Assembly: GCF_943913695.1 (NCBI RefSeq) | Contig: NZ_CALTZE010000079.1 | Location: 1-19,574 of the forward strand | DNA length: 19,574 bases | Origin: an uncultured Marmoricola sp. | GTDB lineage: Bacteria; Actinomycetota; Actinomycetes; Propionibacteriales; Nocardioidaceae | Direction of reading: 5' to 3' | Part shown: in pieces, positions 7,059 through 13,135 of the stretch | How positions within the stretch are numbered: position 1 is the stretch's first letter | Layout: every line of letters begins with the position of its first letter | Translations under genes and position numbers: made by a program | The notes under the pieces: generated by a model | What the model was told of the DNA's origin: nothing | The model's input: only the letters and a program-made list of their open reading frames with translations | Databases searched by the model: none

Positions 7059-7125
7059 CCGACGCCGTCGCCCTGCGCTGACGTCGGTCGTGACCTGCCC
7101 GATCGACGCACGCCCAGGAGAGGAG
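7047..7125 (+). promoter_or_regulatory. Putative cysteine-responsive translational attenuator
   Basis: CTCTCCT (7047-7053), inside the leader ORF, is the exact complement of AGGAGAG (7116-7122) in the ribosome-binding site AGGAGAGGAG of the DUF4395 gene. Between them a perfect 8-bp inverted repeat (gaccgacg 7057-7064, cgtcggtc 7082-7089) begins in the leader stop codon and would bring the two arms together. A ribosome paused at the Cys codon at 7041 would cover the first arm and free the ribosome-binding site. The pairing is seen in the sequence; the regulatory reading is inferred from the known cysteine attenuation mechanism. Confidence 0.6.
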
Positions 7126-7133
7126 CACGACCC

Positions 7134-7589
7134 ATGTCCCGTGAGCAGCTGGACCCCCGTGGTCCGCAGTTCAACGCCATGCTGACCAGCGTCGTGCTGG
7201 CGCTGGTGCTGCTCGGAGCGCCGTCGGCCCCGGCGATCGCGCTACTCGCCGTGCAGACGGTGCTCTTCGCGCTAGGCGCCGCGCTCGGCGTACGCCGCAC
7301 CCCTGCGGCCTGGCTCTTCGCCCGCTTCGTGCGGCCGCGCCTGGCCGCTCCGACGTACCTGGAGGACGCCGCCCCGCCGCGCTTCGCCCAGGGAGTCGGG
7401 TTGGTCTTCGCGGCCGTCGGCCTCGTCGGCTACCTCAGCGGTCTGACGCTGCTGGGCGCGGTCGCCACTGGCGCCGCGCTGGTCGCCGCGCTGCTCAACG
7501 CTGCCTTCGGGCTGTGCCTGGGCTGCGAGGCCTACCTGCTCGGCAAGCGCCTGACCACCCGCGACCGGCCGCTCGAGCCGGCCGCCTGA
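7134..7589 (+). CDS. DUF4395 integral membrane protein
   Basis: A 151-aa protein of the DUF4395 type, commonly encoded next to thiosulfate sulfurtransferases and thioredoxins in actinobacteria. It begins DPRGPQFNA, then has about four hydrophobic segments (roughly 15-35, 34-52, 88-106, 108-130). Near the end is GLCLGCEAYLL with Cys128 and Cys131, a conserved CxxC in the last membrane segment that could take part in thiol or sulfur transfer (inference). A strong ribosome-binding site AGGAGAGGAG (7116-7125) precedes the ATG. It is first in the operon with the sulfurtransferase, and probably under control of the leader peptide. Confidence 0.85.
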   Translation: MSREQLDPRGPQFNAMLTSVVLALVLLGAPSAPAIALLAVQTVLFALGAALGVRRTPAAWLFARFVRPRLAAPTYLEDAAPPRFAQGVGLVFAAVGLVGYLSGLTLLGAVATGAALVAALLNAAFGLCLGCEAYLLGKRLTTRDRPLEPAA

Positions 7590-7628
7590 CACACCACCGC
7601 ACCCCACCAAGGAAGACAGGAAGAAATC

Positions 7629-8477
7629 ATGAGCCGCGAGAACGCACTCGTCTCGGCCGACTGGGTCGAGGAGCACCTCGACGACGACAGCATCGTGCTG
7701 ATCGAGGTCGACGAGGACACCACGTCCTACGACAAGGGCCACATCCGTGGCGCGATCAAGCTCGACTGGACGACCGACCTGCAGGACCAGGTCCGTCGTG
7801 ACTTCGTCAACAAGGAGCAGTTCGAGGCGCTGCTCTCCGACCGTGGCGTCGGCAACGACCACACGGTCGTGCTCTACGGCGGCAACAACAACTGGTTTGC
7901 CGCCTACGCCTACTGGTACTTCAAGCTCTACGGCCACCAGGACGTCAAGCTCCTCGACGGCGGCCGCAAGAAGTGGGAGCTCGACAGCCGCGAGCTGACC
8001 GACGAGGTGCCCACCCGCGAGAAGACCTCCTACACCGCGCAGGAGCAGGACCTCTCCATCCGCGCCTTCCGCGACGAGACCGTCGCCGCGATCGGCACGC
8101 AGAACCTCGTCGACGTGCGCAGCCCCGACGAGTTCGCCGGGCGGCTGCTGGCGCCGGCCCACCTCCCGCAGGAGCAGGCCCAGCGCGCGGGTCACATCCC
8201 GACGGCCGCCAACGTGCCGTGGAGCAAGGCGGCCAACGACGACGGCACCTTCCGCTCCGACGAGGAGCTCAAGCAGATCTACTCCGACGCCGGGGTCGAC
8301 TGGAGCAAGGACACCATCGCCTACTGCCGCATCGGCGAGCGCTCCTCGCACACCTGGTTTGTCCTCAAGGAGCTGCTCGGCCAGGACAACGTGAAGAACT
8401 ACGACGGCTCGTGGACCGAGTACGGCTCCCTCGTCGGCGTGCCCGTCGCCCTGGGCGACGAGCCGGGTGAGGCCTGA
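7629..8477 (+). CDS. Thiosulfate sulfurtransferase (two-domain rhodanese)
   Basis: A 282-aa two-domain rhodanese of the actinobacterial CysA/SseA type, transferring sulfane sulfur from thiosulfate to thiol acceptors or cyanide. The N-terminal inactive domain (about 1-130) has DKGHIRGAIKLDWTTDLQ. The C-terminal domain has VDVRSPDEFAG, RAGHIPTAANVPW and the active-site loop YCRIGERSSHTW with Cys233. AGGAAG (7618-7623) precedes the ATG. The DUF1416 gene starts 1 bp after its stop, so the two are translationally coupled, an arrangement usual for this enzyme in actinobacteria. It likely handles sulfur supply alongside the MoaD-type carrier upstream. Confidence 0.95.
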   Translation: MSRENALVSADWVEEHLDDDSIVLIEVDEDTTSYDKGHIRGAIKLDWTTDLQDQVRRDFVNKEQFEALLSDRGVGNDHTVVLYGGNNNWFAAYAYWYFKLYGHQDVKLLDGGRKKWELDSRELTDEVPTREKTSYTAQEQDLSIRAFRDETVAAIGTQNLVDVRSPDEFAGRLLAPAHLPQEQAQRAGHIPTAANVPWSKAANDDGTFRSDEELKQIYSDAGVDWSKDTIAYCRIGERSSHTWFVLKELLGQDNVKNYDGSWTEYGSLVGVPVALGDEPGEA

Positions 8478-8478
8478 G

Positions 8479-8775
8479 ATGTGCGGCGCTACCGAAGGCG
8501 GCCTGTCCCTCGACGGGATCGACGTCGCCAAGGAGGCGATCATCCAGGGTCGCGTCACGCGCGGGCAGGAGCCCGTCGGCAATGCCTACGTGCGGCTGCT
8601 CGACCGCACCGGTGAGTTCACCGCCGAGGTGCCGACGTCGGCGACCGGTCACTTCCGGTTCTTCGCCGGCAACGGCGACTGGACGCTGCGCACCCTGGCG
8701 CCCAAGGCGGAGCCGGTCGACACGCGGGTGACCGCCCGCAAGGGCTCGGTCGCCGAGGTCGCCGTCACTGTCTGA
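8479..8775 (+). CDS. DUF1416 protein
   Basis: A 98-aa protein beginning MCGA, as members of this family do, with IQGRVTRGQEPVGNAYVRLL and TGEFTAEVPTSATGHFRF. The fold is probably a small Ig-like or carboxypeptidase-regulatory-like beta sandwich. The function is unknown, but the gene is almost always next to a thiosulfate sulfurtransferase in actinobacteria. The conserved Cys2 may accept sulfur (inference). I chose the ATG at 8479, which follows the sulfurtransferase TGA by one base, rather than an in-frame start at 8467 inside that gene. Confidence 0.9.
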   Translation: MCGATEGGLSLDGIDVAKEAIIQGRVTRGQEPVGNAYVRLLDRTGEFTAEVPTSATGHFRFFAGNGDWTLRTLAPKAEPVDTRVTARKGSVAEVAVTV

Positions 8776-8848
8776 GTCACCCGAGACCGCACCCCGGGGG
8801 GCGGACCCAGCACGGCGCGACGACGTCCCGCCCTGGGCCCGCCCCCTC

Positions 8849-9238
8849 TTGGTCGCCTACCTGCTGCTGCTCGCGGTCGTCGTGCTCTCGCCGAGCAGCG
8901 GCCTGCAGTCGGCGACGGTCTACGAGGGCTCCACCCTGCTGCTGCGCCTCGGCCTGCCCTACGAGCTGGTGGGCTACGGCCGCGCCGAGGTGCTGGCCAA
9001 CGCCCTGATGGTGGTGCCGGCGGGCGTGCTCGGCATGGTCGTCTTCCCGCGCTCGCGCTGGCAGGACTGGGCGGCGTACGGGTTCCTCGGCGCGCTCGCC
9101 GTCGAGCTCACCCAGGGTCTGCTGCTGCCGCAGCGCTCGCCGTCGGCCACCGACGTGGTGGCCAACGCCGTCGGCATGCTGGCGGGTGCCCTCCTGGTGC
9201 GTCTCGTACGCCGCCGCGGCGCGCGATCTGCGGGCTAG
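8849..9238 (+). CDS. VanZ-like membrane protein
   Basis: About 129 aa, with roughly four membrane segments and the VanZ-family pattern LSPSS...ANALMVVPAGVLGMVVF...AVELTQGLLLPQRSPSATDVVANAVGMLAGALL. VanZ itself gives low-level teicoplanin resistance, but most family members have no known role. The start is uncertain: TTG at 8849 is the only ATG/GTG/TTG in the frame after the stop at 8729, and it has no good ribosome-binding site. A CTG at 8768 overlapping the DUF1416 end would add an N-terminal charged stretch and is possible. It is likely the last gene of the sulfur operon or an independent passenger. Confidence 0.75.
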   Translation: MVAYLLLLAVVVLSPSSGLQSATVYEGSTLLLRLGLPYELVGYGRAEVLANALMVVPAGVLGMVVFPRSRWQDWAAYGFLGALAVELTQGLLLPQRSPSATDVVANAVGMLAGALLVRLVRRRGARSAG

Positions 9239-9279
9239 GGGGCGGACCACTGCGGGGGCCAGGACGGGGACCAGGCGGA

Positions 9280-9285
9280 TATCTT
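9280..9285 (+). promoter_or_regulatory. Predicted -10 box for a leaderless small membrane protein gene
   Basis: TATCTT ends six bases before the GTG at 9292, matching the leaderless spacing seen elsewhere in this window. Confidence 0.5.
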
Positions 9286-9291
9286 GGCGGC

Positions 9292-9666
9292 GTGTCCGGC
9301 CAGCCCGTCCCCGGTGTGCCGCCCGAGGTGCCCGAGGAGTTCGCGGATGCCTATCGGGCGGCCTACGAGCGCGCGATGGCCGAGCAGACCGCGGCGGCGC
9401 GCCACCTCGTCGCCGACGACCACGACGACGCCGGTCCGGAGACTCCTGAGGACGAGCGCTGGGCGCACCAGCTGCCCCGGCGCACCGGCCCGCCGCGGGA
9501 GGGCACGCACCGAGATGCGGCTGAGCCCACGAAGCAGACCGCCTCGGGCGGCGGACTCCGGGAGAGCCGCTGGCTGGCGCCGGCGCTGCTGACGCTGATC
9601 GCGGTGACGCTGGTGCTGCTGGCCTACGTGGTCGGCAGGATCTTCGCCGCCTCCCTCGGCGGCTGA
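9292..9666 (+). CDS. Small protein with one C-terminal membrane anchor
   Basis: A 124-aa hypothetical protein. The first 90 residues are hydrophilic and acidic (PPEVPEEFADAYRAAYERA, VADDHDDAGPETPEDE), with no recognisable domain. One membrane helix follows near the C-terminus (about 95-118, LAPALLTLIAVTLVLLAYVV). The GTG start is backed by a TATCTT -10 box six bases upstream and G/C-rich third positions. It is convergent with dtd. A tail-anchored orientation with the bulk in the cytoplasm is likely. No function can be assigned. Confidence 0.7.
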   Translation: MSGQPVPGVPPEVPEEFADAYRAAYERAMAEQTAAARHLVADDHDDAGPETPEDERWAHQLPRRTGPPREGTHRDAAEPTKQTASGGGLRESRWLAPALLTLIAVTLVLLAYVVGRIFAASLGG

Positions 9667-9688
9667 GGGGCCGAGCGACGGCGCCCGA

Positions 9689-10123
9689 TCACGCCGGTGG
9701 CGTGTCGAGCACGAGCGTGACGGGGCCGTCGTTGACGAGCGCGAGCTGCATGTCGGCGCCGAAGATGCCGGTCTCGACGTGGGTCCCGGCCTCGCGCAGC
9801 GCCGCGCAGACGGCGTCGTAGAGCGGCTCGCCGACCTCGCCCGGCGCGGCCGCGGCCCAGGTCGGGCGACGGCCCTTGCGGGCGTCGCCATAGGGGGTGA
9901 ACTGGCTGACGACCAGCACGGGCGCCCCCGCGTCGCCGACCGACTGCTCCTCGCGCAGCAGGCGCAGGTCGCGGATCTTGCGCGCCATCCACGCCGCCTG
10001 GGCGGGTCCGTCGTCGTGGGTGACGCCCAGCAGCACCACGAGACCGGGCTCGTCGAGGCGGCCGACGACCTCGCCGGCGACGCTCACCGAGGCGGAGCTC
10101 ACCCGCTGCAGCACTGCTCGCAC
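9689..10123 (-). CDS. dtd: D-aminoacyl-tRNA deacylase
   Basis: A 144-aa enzyme that hydrolyses D-amino acids (and glycine mischarged on tRNA-Ala) from tRNA, a proofreading function. It begins VRAVLQRVSSASVSV and has the two active-site motifs: SQFTPYGD at 73-80 (usually SQFTL, so Pro77 is a variant) and NDGPVT at 131-136 with the Gly-Pro pair. Length is typical. The GTG at 10123 has GGGAGGA (10137-10131) seven bases upstream, which decides the start; the open frame runs on to 11203 but that part lies antisense to the YgfZ gene. It is divergent from the YgfZ gene with 45 bp between starts. Confidence 0.95.
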   Translation of the reverse strand: MRAVLQRVSSASVSVAGEVVGRLDEPGLVVLLGVTHDDGPAQAAWMARKIRDLRLLREEQSVGDAGAPVLVVSQFTPYGDARKGRRPTWAAAAPGEVGEPLYDAVCAALREAGTHVETGIFGADMQLALVNDGPVTLVLDTPPA

Positions 10124-10168
10124 CCCCGCATCCTCCCGGCCCAGCCAGGCGCGCGCGACAATGGGTTC

Positions 10169-11149
10169 ATGAGCGACGAGACGCACCTGATCGAGCCCGC
10201 TCCCAGCGCCGCCCCCAGCCCCCTGCTCGGCCTGCCCGGCGCCGTCGGCGGTGAGGGCGTCGATGCCGCCGTCGCGGCGCACTACGGCTCCTTCAACGGC
10301 GAGCAGCGACACCTGGCGCGCGGTGAGGGCTTCGTCGACCTGTCCCACCGCGGTGTGGTGCGCGTGAGCGGACCCGACCGCCTGACGTGGCTGCACTCGC
10401 TGACCACCCAACAACTGGAGGGCCTCGCCCCGGGCGTACCGACGACCGCGCTGGTGCTCTCGCCCAACGGTCACGTCGAGCACGCGCTGCACGCCGTCGA
10501 CGACGGCGAGAGCCTCACCGCGCACGTCGAGCCGGGGGAGGCGGGACCGCTGGTGACCTTCCTCGACCGTATGCGCTTCATGATGCGCGTCGAGGTGGAG
10601 GACGTGACCGAGCAGGTGGCCGTGTGCTGGCGGGCCTCGCCGGTGCCGGAGGGCAAGTTCGACCTCGTGCCGCGCGACCAGCTCGAGGCGTACGCCGCCG
10701 CGGCCGGCCCCGCCGCGGGCCTGTGGGCCTACGAGGCGCTGCGCATCGCGCGGGGGGAGCCCCGGCTGGGGCTCGACACCGACCACCGCACCATCCCCAA
10801 CGAGGTCGGCTGGATCGACTCGGCGGTGCACCTCGACAAGGGCTGCTACCGCGGCCAGGAGACGGTGGCGCGGGTGCACAACCTGGGGCGCCCGCCTCGC
10901 AGGCTGACCCTGCTGCACCTCGACGGCTCCGACAACCGGCTGCCCGCCCGGGCGAGCGCCGTGACGCTCGAGGGGCGTCAGGTCGGCACGGTCGGCACCT
11001 CGGCGCGCCACCACGAGCTGGGCCCGATCGCCCTGGCCCTGCTCAAGCGCAACACCCCGGTCGACGCCCAGCTCGAGGTCGACGGGCTGCCCGCGATGCA
11101 GGAGGTCGTGGTCGACCCCGACGTCGGCCTGCACTTTCGCGCGCGCTGA
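10169..11149 (+). CDS. ygfZ: YgfZ/GcvT-family folate-binding protein, Fe-S cluster assembly factor
   Basis: A 326-aa protein of the YgfZ group, which uses folate to support repair or assembly of certain Fe-S enzymes. The key motif KGCYRGQE is at 224-231 with the essential Cys226. The N-terminal GcvT-like part includes FVDLSHRGVVRVSGPDRLTW and LVLSPNGHVEHAL. I start at the ATG at 10169: GACAAT (10157-10162) ends six bases before it, fitting a leaderless mRNA, and the open frame upstream is antisense to dtd. It sits with other sulfur and redox genes. Confidence in the family is high; the folate cofactor is from the family, not visible. Confidence 0.93.
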   Translation: MSDETHLIEPAPSAAPSPLLGLPGAVGGEGVDAAVAAHYGSFNGEQRHLARGEGFVDLSHRGVVRVSGPDRLTWLHSLTTQQLEGLAPGVPTTALVLSPNGHVEHALHAVDDGESLTAHVEPGEAGPLVTFLDRMRFMMRVEVEDVTEQVAVCWRASPVPEGKFDLVPRDQLEAYAAAAGPAAGLWAYEALRIARGEPRLGLDTDHRTIPNEVGWIDSAVHLDKGCYRGQETVARVHNLGRPPRRLTLLHLDGSDNRLPARASAVTLEGRQVGTVGTSARHHELGPIALALLKRNTPVDAQLEVDGLPAMQEVVVDPDVGLHFRAR

Positions 11150-11154
11150 GGCGG

Positions 11155-11173
11155 TCTGGTCCGGTCGACCAGA
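11155..11173 (+). terminator. Hairpin after the YgfZ gene
   Basis: TCTGGTC-CGGTC-GACCAGA forms a perfect 7-bp stem with a 5-base loop, six bases after the YgfZ gene stop codon. There is no U-tract, as is common for actinobacterial hairpins, so terminator function is only likely. Confidence 0.4.
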
Positions 11174-11269
11174 AGTCCGCATCAGGTGGGCAAACAGCCC
11201 CACAACAGATCAGAATGTCTGTCGGTCATCGACGTCATCGGTGCCGTCGCCGAGAGGAAGCACTCACCC

Positions 11270-11623
11270 ATGGTCCTGGACTCCGAAGAGCGCCCGTGGG
11301 GCTCCTGGCACGTGATCGACGTGGCTCCGGGCTACAAGATCAAGCGGATCCACGTGCACCCCGGCGCGCGGCTCTCCCTGCAGACCCACGAGCACCGCTC
11401 GGAGCACTGGGTCGTGGTCTTCGGCGTCGCGACCTGCACGGTCGGTGACGAGACCTTCACCGCCGGCCCCGGTCACACGGTCGACGTGCCCCTCGGCGCG
11501 CGGCACCGGCTGGCCAACGAAGGTGCCGAGCAGCTCGTCATCGTCGAGGTGCAGCGCGGCGGATACACCGGCGAGGACGACATCTGCCGCCACGAGGACG
11601 ACTACGACCGCGCGACCATCTGA
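11270..11623 (+). CDS. Cupin protein related to the C-terminal domain of type II phosphomannose isomerase
   Basis: A 117-aa single cupin. Motifs are RPWGSW, VHPGARLSLQTHEHRSEHWVVVFG with metal ligands His40, His42 and Glu45, and VPLGARHRLANEG with His79. The tail RGGYTGEDDICRHEDDYDR is the signature of the isomerase domain of bifunctional mannose-1-phosphate guanylyltransferase/mannose-6-phosphate isomerase. The guanylyltransferase half is missing, so this is a stand-alone isomerase-like cupin that may act in mannose-6-phosphate/fructose-6-phosphate conversion. I start at the ATG at 11270 (AGAGGAAG about nine bases upstream); an in-frame GTG at 11186 would add 28 unconserved residues. Confidence 0.85.
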   Translation: MVLDSEERPWGSWHVIDVAPGYKIKRIHVHPGARLSLQTHEHRSEHWVVVFGVATCTVGDETFTAGPGHTVDVPLGARHRLANEGAEQLVIVEVQRGGYTGEDDICRHEDDYDRATI

Positions 11624-11693
11624 CGCCGAGCCCGTCGCTCAACGCACCCCGATGACGCGCTCGGACGCCCGTCAGCTGCTGAGCATCGGGTCC

Positions 11694-11699
11694 TAGACT
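11694..11699 (+). promoter_or_regulatory. Predicted -10 box of the nitrobindin gene
   Basis: TAGACT ends eight bases before the ATG at 11708; no Shine-Dalgarno sequence is present, consistent with a leaderless or near-leaderless mRNA. Confidence 0.5.
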
Positions 11700-11707
11700 C
11701 ACGTCCT

Positions 11708-12208
11708 ATGCCGTTCGAGATCCCCGACAACATCCATCCGCGCTGCGCCCGGCTCGCGTGGCTCATCGGCACTTGGGCGGGCAACGGCCACGGGGAGTAT
11801 CCCGGCATCGAGCCCTACCAGTTTGGCCAGGAGCTGATCTTGCAGCAGGACGGCCGCCCCTTCATCCACTACCTGGCGCGGTCGTGGATCGTCGACCAGG
11901 ACGGCAACCACGTCCGCGAGGCTGCCCAGGAGACCGGTTTCCTGCGCCCGCAGGATGACGGCGGCCTCGAGGTCGTGCTGGCCCACAACACAGGCATCGT
12001 GGAGACCTGGTATGGCGAGATCCACCCCGACCAGCCCCGCTTCGAGATCGTCACCGACGCCGTGGTCCGCACCCAGACCGCCCGTGACTACACCGGGGGC
12101 AAGCGCCTCTACGGCTACGTCAACGGCGACCTGATGTATGCCTTCGACATGGCCGCCGAGGGCCACCCCCTCCAGCCCCACACCCACGCCCAGCTAAAGC
12201 GCCAGTAG
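11708..12208 (+). CDS. Nitrobindin-type heme-binding protein (FABP-like, DUF1794)
   Basis: A 166-aa lipocalin/FABP-like beta barrel. The family signature GTWAGNGHGEYP is at 21-32. The C-terminus PHTHAQLKR offers His158 or His160 as the axial heme ligand, matching bacterial nitrobindins, which bind ferric heme and handle NO or peroxynitrite. FGQELILQQDGRPFIHY and WYGEIHPDQPRFEIVTD are also family-like. It lies 2 bp before the Fur-family frame, so the two may be co-transcribed; heme/NO and metal sensing would be a sensible pairing (inference). The biochemical role is not visible from sequence alone. Confidence 0.88.
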   Translation: MPFEIPDNIHPRCARLAWLIGTWAGNGHGEYPGIEPYQFGQELILQQDGRPFIHYLARSWIVDQDGNHVREAAQETGFLRPQDDGGLEVVLAHNTGIVETWYGEIHPDQPRFEIVTDAVVRTQTARDYTGGKRLYGYVNGDLMYAFDMAAEGHPLQPHTHAQLKRQ

Positions 12209-12210
12209 CC

Positions 12211-12966
12211 ATGCCCCATCCGGACCCGCCCAACCCTCTCCCGGAGGCGCACTCAGACCCGCTCCCTGAGGTGGACTTAGACCCGCTCCCTGAGGTGCGA
12301 GCGAAGCGAGCCACGAAGGGCGCGCACCCACACCCCGAGCAGCAACCGCTCCCTGAGGTGCGAGCGAAACGAACCACGAAGAGTGCGACCCCCACCGGTG
12401 ACGGCACCCGTGGGTCGAGGAGGTCGCGCAGCGACCGTCTCGAGACCGACTCTCTAGAGGCGCGCAGTCACGAGCCGCCCACCGACGGCACTCGTGGGTC
12501 GAGGAGGTCGCGCAGCGACCGTCTCGAGACCGACCACCATGAAGCATCGACCGAGCAAGACTGGCAGACCCTCCTCCGGTCCCAGGGCTACCGACTCACC
12601 CCGCAACGCGAGCTCGTCCTCGCCGCCGTGGAGACCCTGGGCCACGCCACCCCCGACGAGGTCTTTGCCGAGGTCCGCCGCCACTCCGACTCCATCAACC
12701 TCTCGACCGTCTACCGCACCCTCGAGCTCCTTGATGAGCTCGGCCTGATCCGCCACGCCCATCTCTCCGACCGTGCCCCGACCTACCACTCGGCGCGTGG
12801 GCACGAGCACGCGCACCTCGTGTGCCGCAGCTGCCACCGCTCATTCTCGGTCGGACGAGACGAAGCAGAGGCCGCACTCGACTCCGTGGTTGCCGCGCGC
12901 AGCTTCACTCCCGACTACGGTCACCTGACGGTGTTCGGTGTATGTGCAGCCTGCGCGACCGACTAG
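12211..12966 (+). CDS. Fur-family metalloregulator, Nur-like, with repeat-encoded N-terminal extension
   Basis: A 251-aa frame. The last 138 residues (from about 113, EQDWQTLLRSQGYRLTPQRE) are a complete Fur-family repressor with ATPDEVFAEVRR and INLSTVYRTLELLDELGLI in the DNA-binding domain. HEHAHLVCRSC (Cys205, Cys208) and CAAC (Cys245, Cys248) form the structural zinc site. It resembles the nickel regulator Nur of Streptomyces more than ferric Fur, and a nitrobindin gene next door fits that neighbourhood (from memory). The first 112 residues are encoded by dispersed repeats: two PLPEVRAKR(A/T)TK units and two GTRGSRRSRSDRLETD units. No ATG, GTG or TTG occurs in frame between 12358 and the Fur domain. 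The start must therefore be the ATG at 12211 or GTG at 12271, 12295 or 12355, and at least the last two repeats are translated. Confidence 0.85.
   Translation: MPHPDPPNPLPEAHSDPLPEVDLDPLPEVRAKRATKGAHPHPEQQPLPEVRAKRTTKSATPTGDGTRGSRRSRSDRLETDSLEARSHEPPTDGTRGSRRSRSDRLETDHHEASTEQDWQTLLRSQGYRLTPQRELVLAAVETLGHATPDEVFAEVRRHSDSINLSTVYRTLELLDELGLIRHAHLSDRAPTYHSARGHEHAHLVCRSCHRSFSVGRDEAEAALDSVVAARSFTPDYGHLTVFGVCAACATD
12261..12386. repeat. CTCCCTGAGG...CACGAAGGGCG family repeats, three copies
   Basis: A truncated copy lies at 12261-12273, a full copy at 12285-12322 and a diverged copy at 12348-12386. The first two are 24 bp apart and the last two 63 bp apart, both multiples of three, so the reading frame of the Fur-family gene stays open. 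The full copy is nearly the same as the one at 6731-6769. Its ends CCCTgagGTG and CACgaAGGG are inverted. Confidence 0.85.
12400..12534. repeat. Two 51-bp copies of the palindromic repeat, 84 bp apart
   Basis: Copies at 12400-12450 and 12484-12534 differ at a single base. Each carries GGTCGC-GCA-GCGACC as the inner hairpin and ends in GTCTCGAGACC. The 84-bp offset is exactly 28 codons, so both encode the same peptide within the Fur-family frame. Confidence 0.9.
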
Positions 12967-13020
12967 GGTGAGCCGCCGTCCCAAGTGATCGATGAGTCTT
13001 GGTCCGCGCGCGTTTGCGTG

Positions 13021-13040
13021 CTGGGGGTTGCCATCCCCAG
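13021..13040. terminator. Weak hairpin between convergent fur-like and collagen-like genes
   Basis: CTGGGG and CCCCAG form a 6-bp stem with an 8-base loop. There is no U-tract on either side. It lies in the 169-bp gap between two convergent genes, where a terminator is expected. Nothing else is recognisable in 12967-13135. Confidence 0.3.
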
Positions 13041-13135
13041 TATTGGCGCGGCCAGGAGGCCGAGAATTAGAACTCTGCGGTCCGCGACGAGCCCACTTCC
13101 TCGAGGTCGACTCTTGGAACTGCAATTGCAGGCGT

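Noticed and set aside
7272..8582. 436-codon minus-strand frame over the sulfur operon
   Set aside because: It is antisense to three recognisable genes, with composition typical of shadow frames.
10124..11203. Extension of dtd upstream to 11203
   Set aside because: The extra 360 codons are antisense to the YgfZ gene, and the GTG at 10123 has a strong ribosome-binding site and the conserved family N-terminus.
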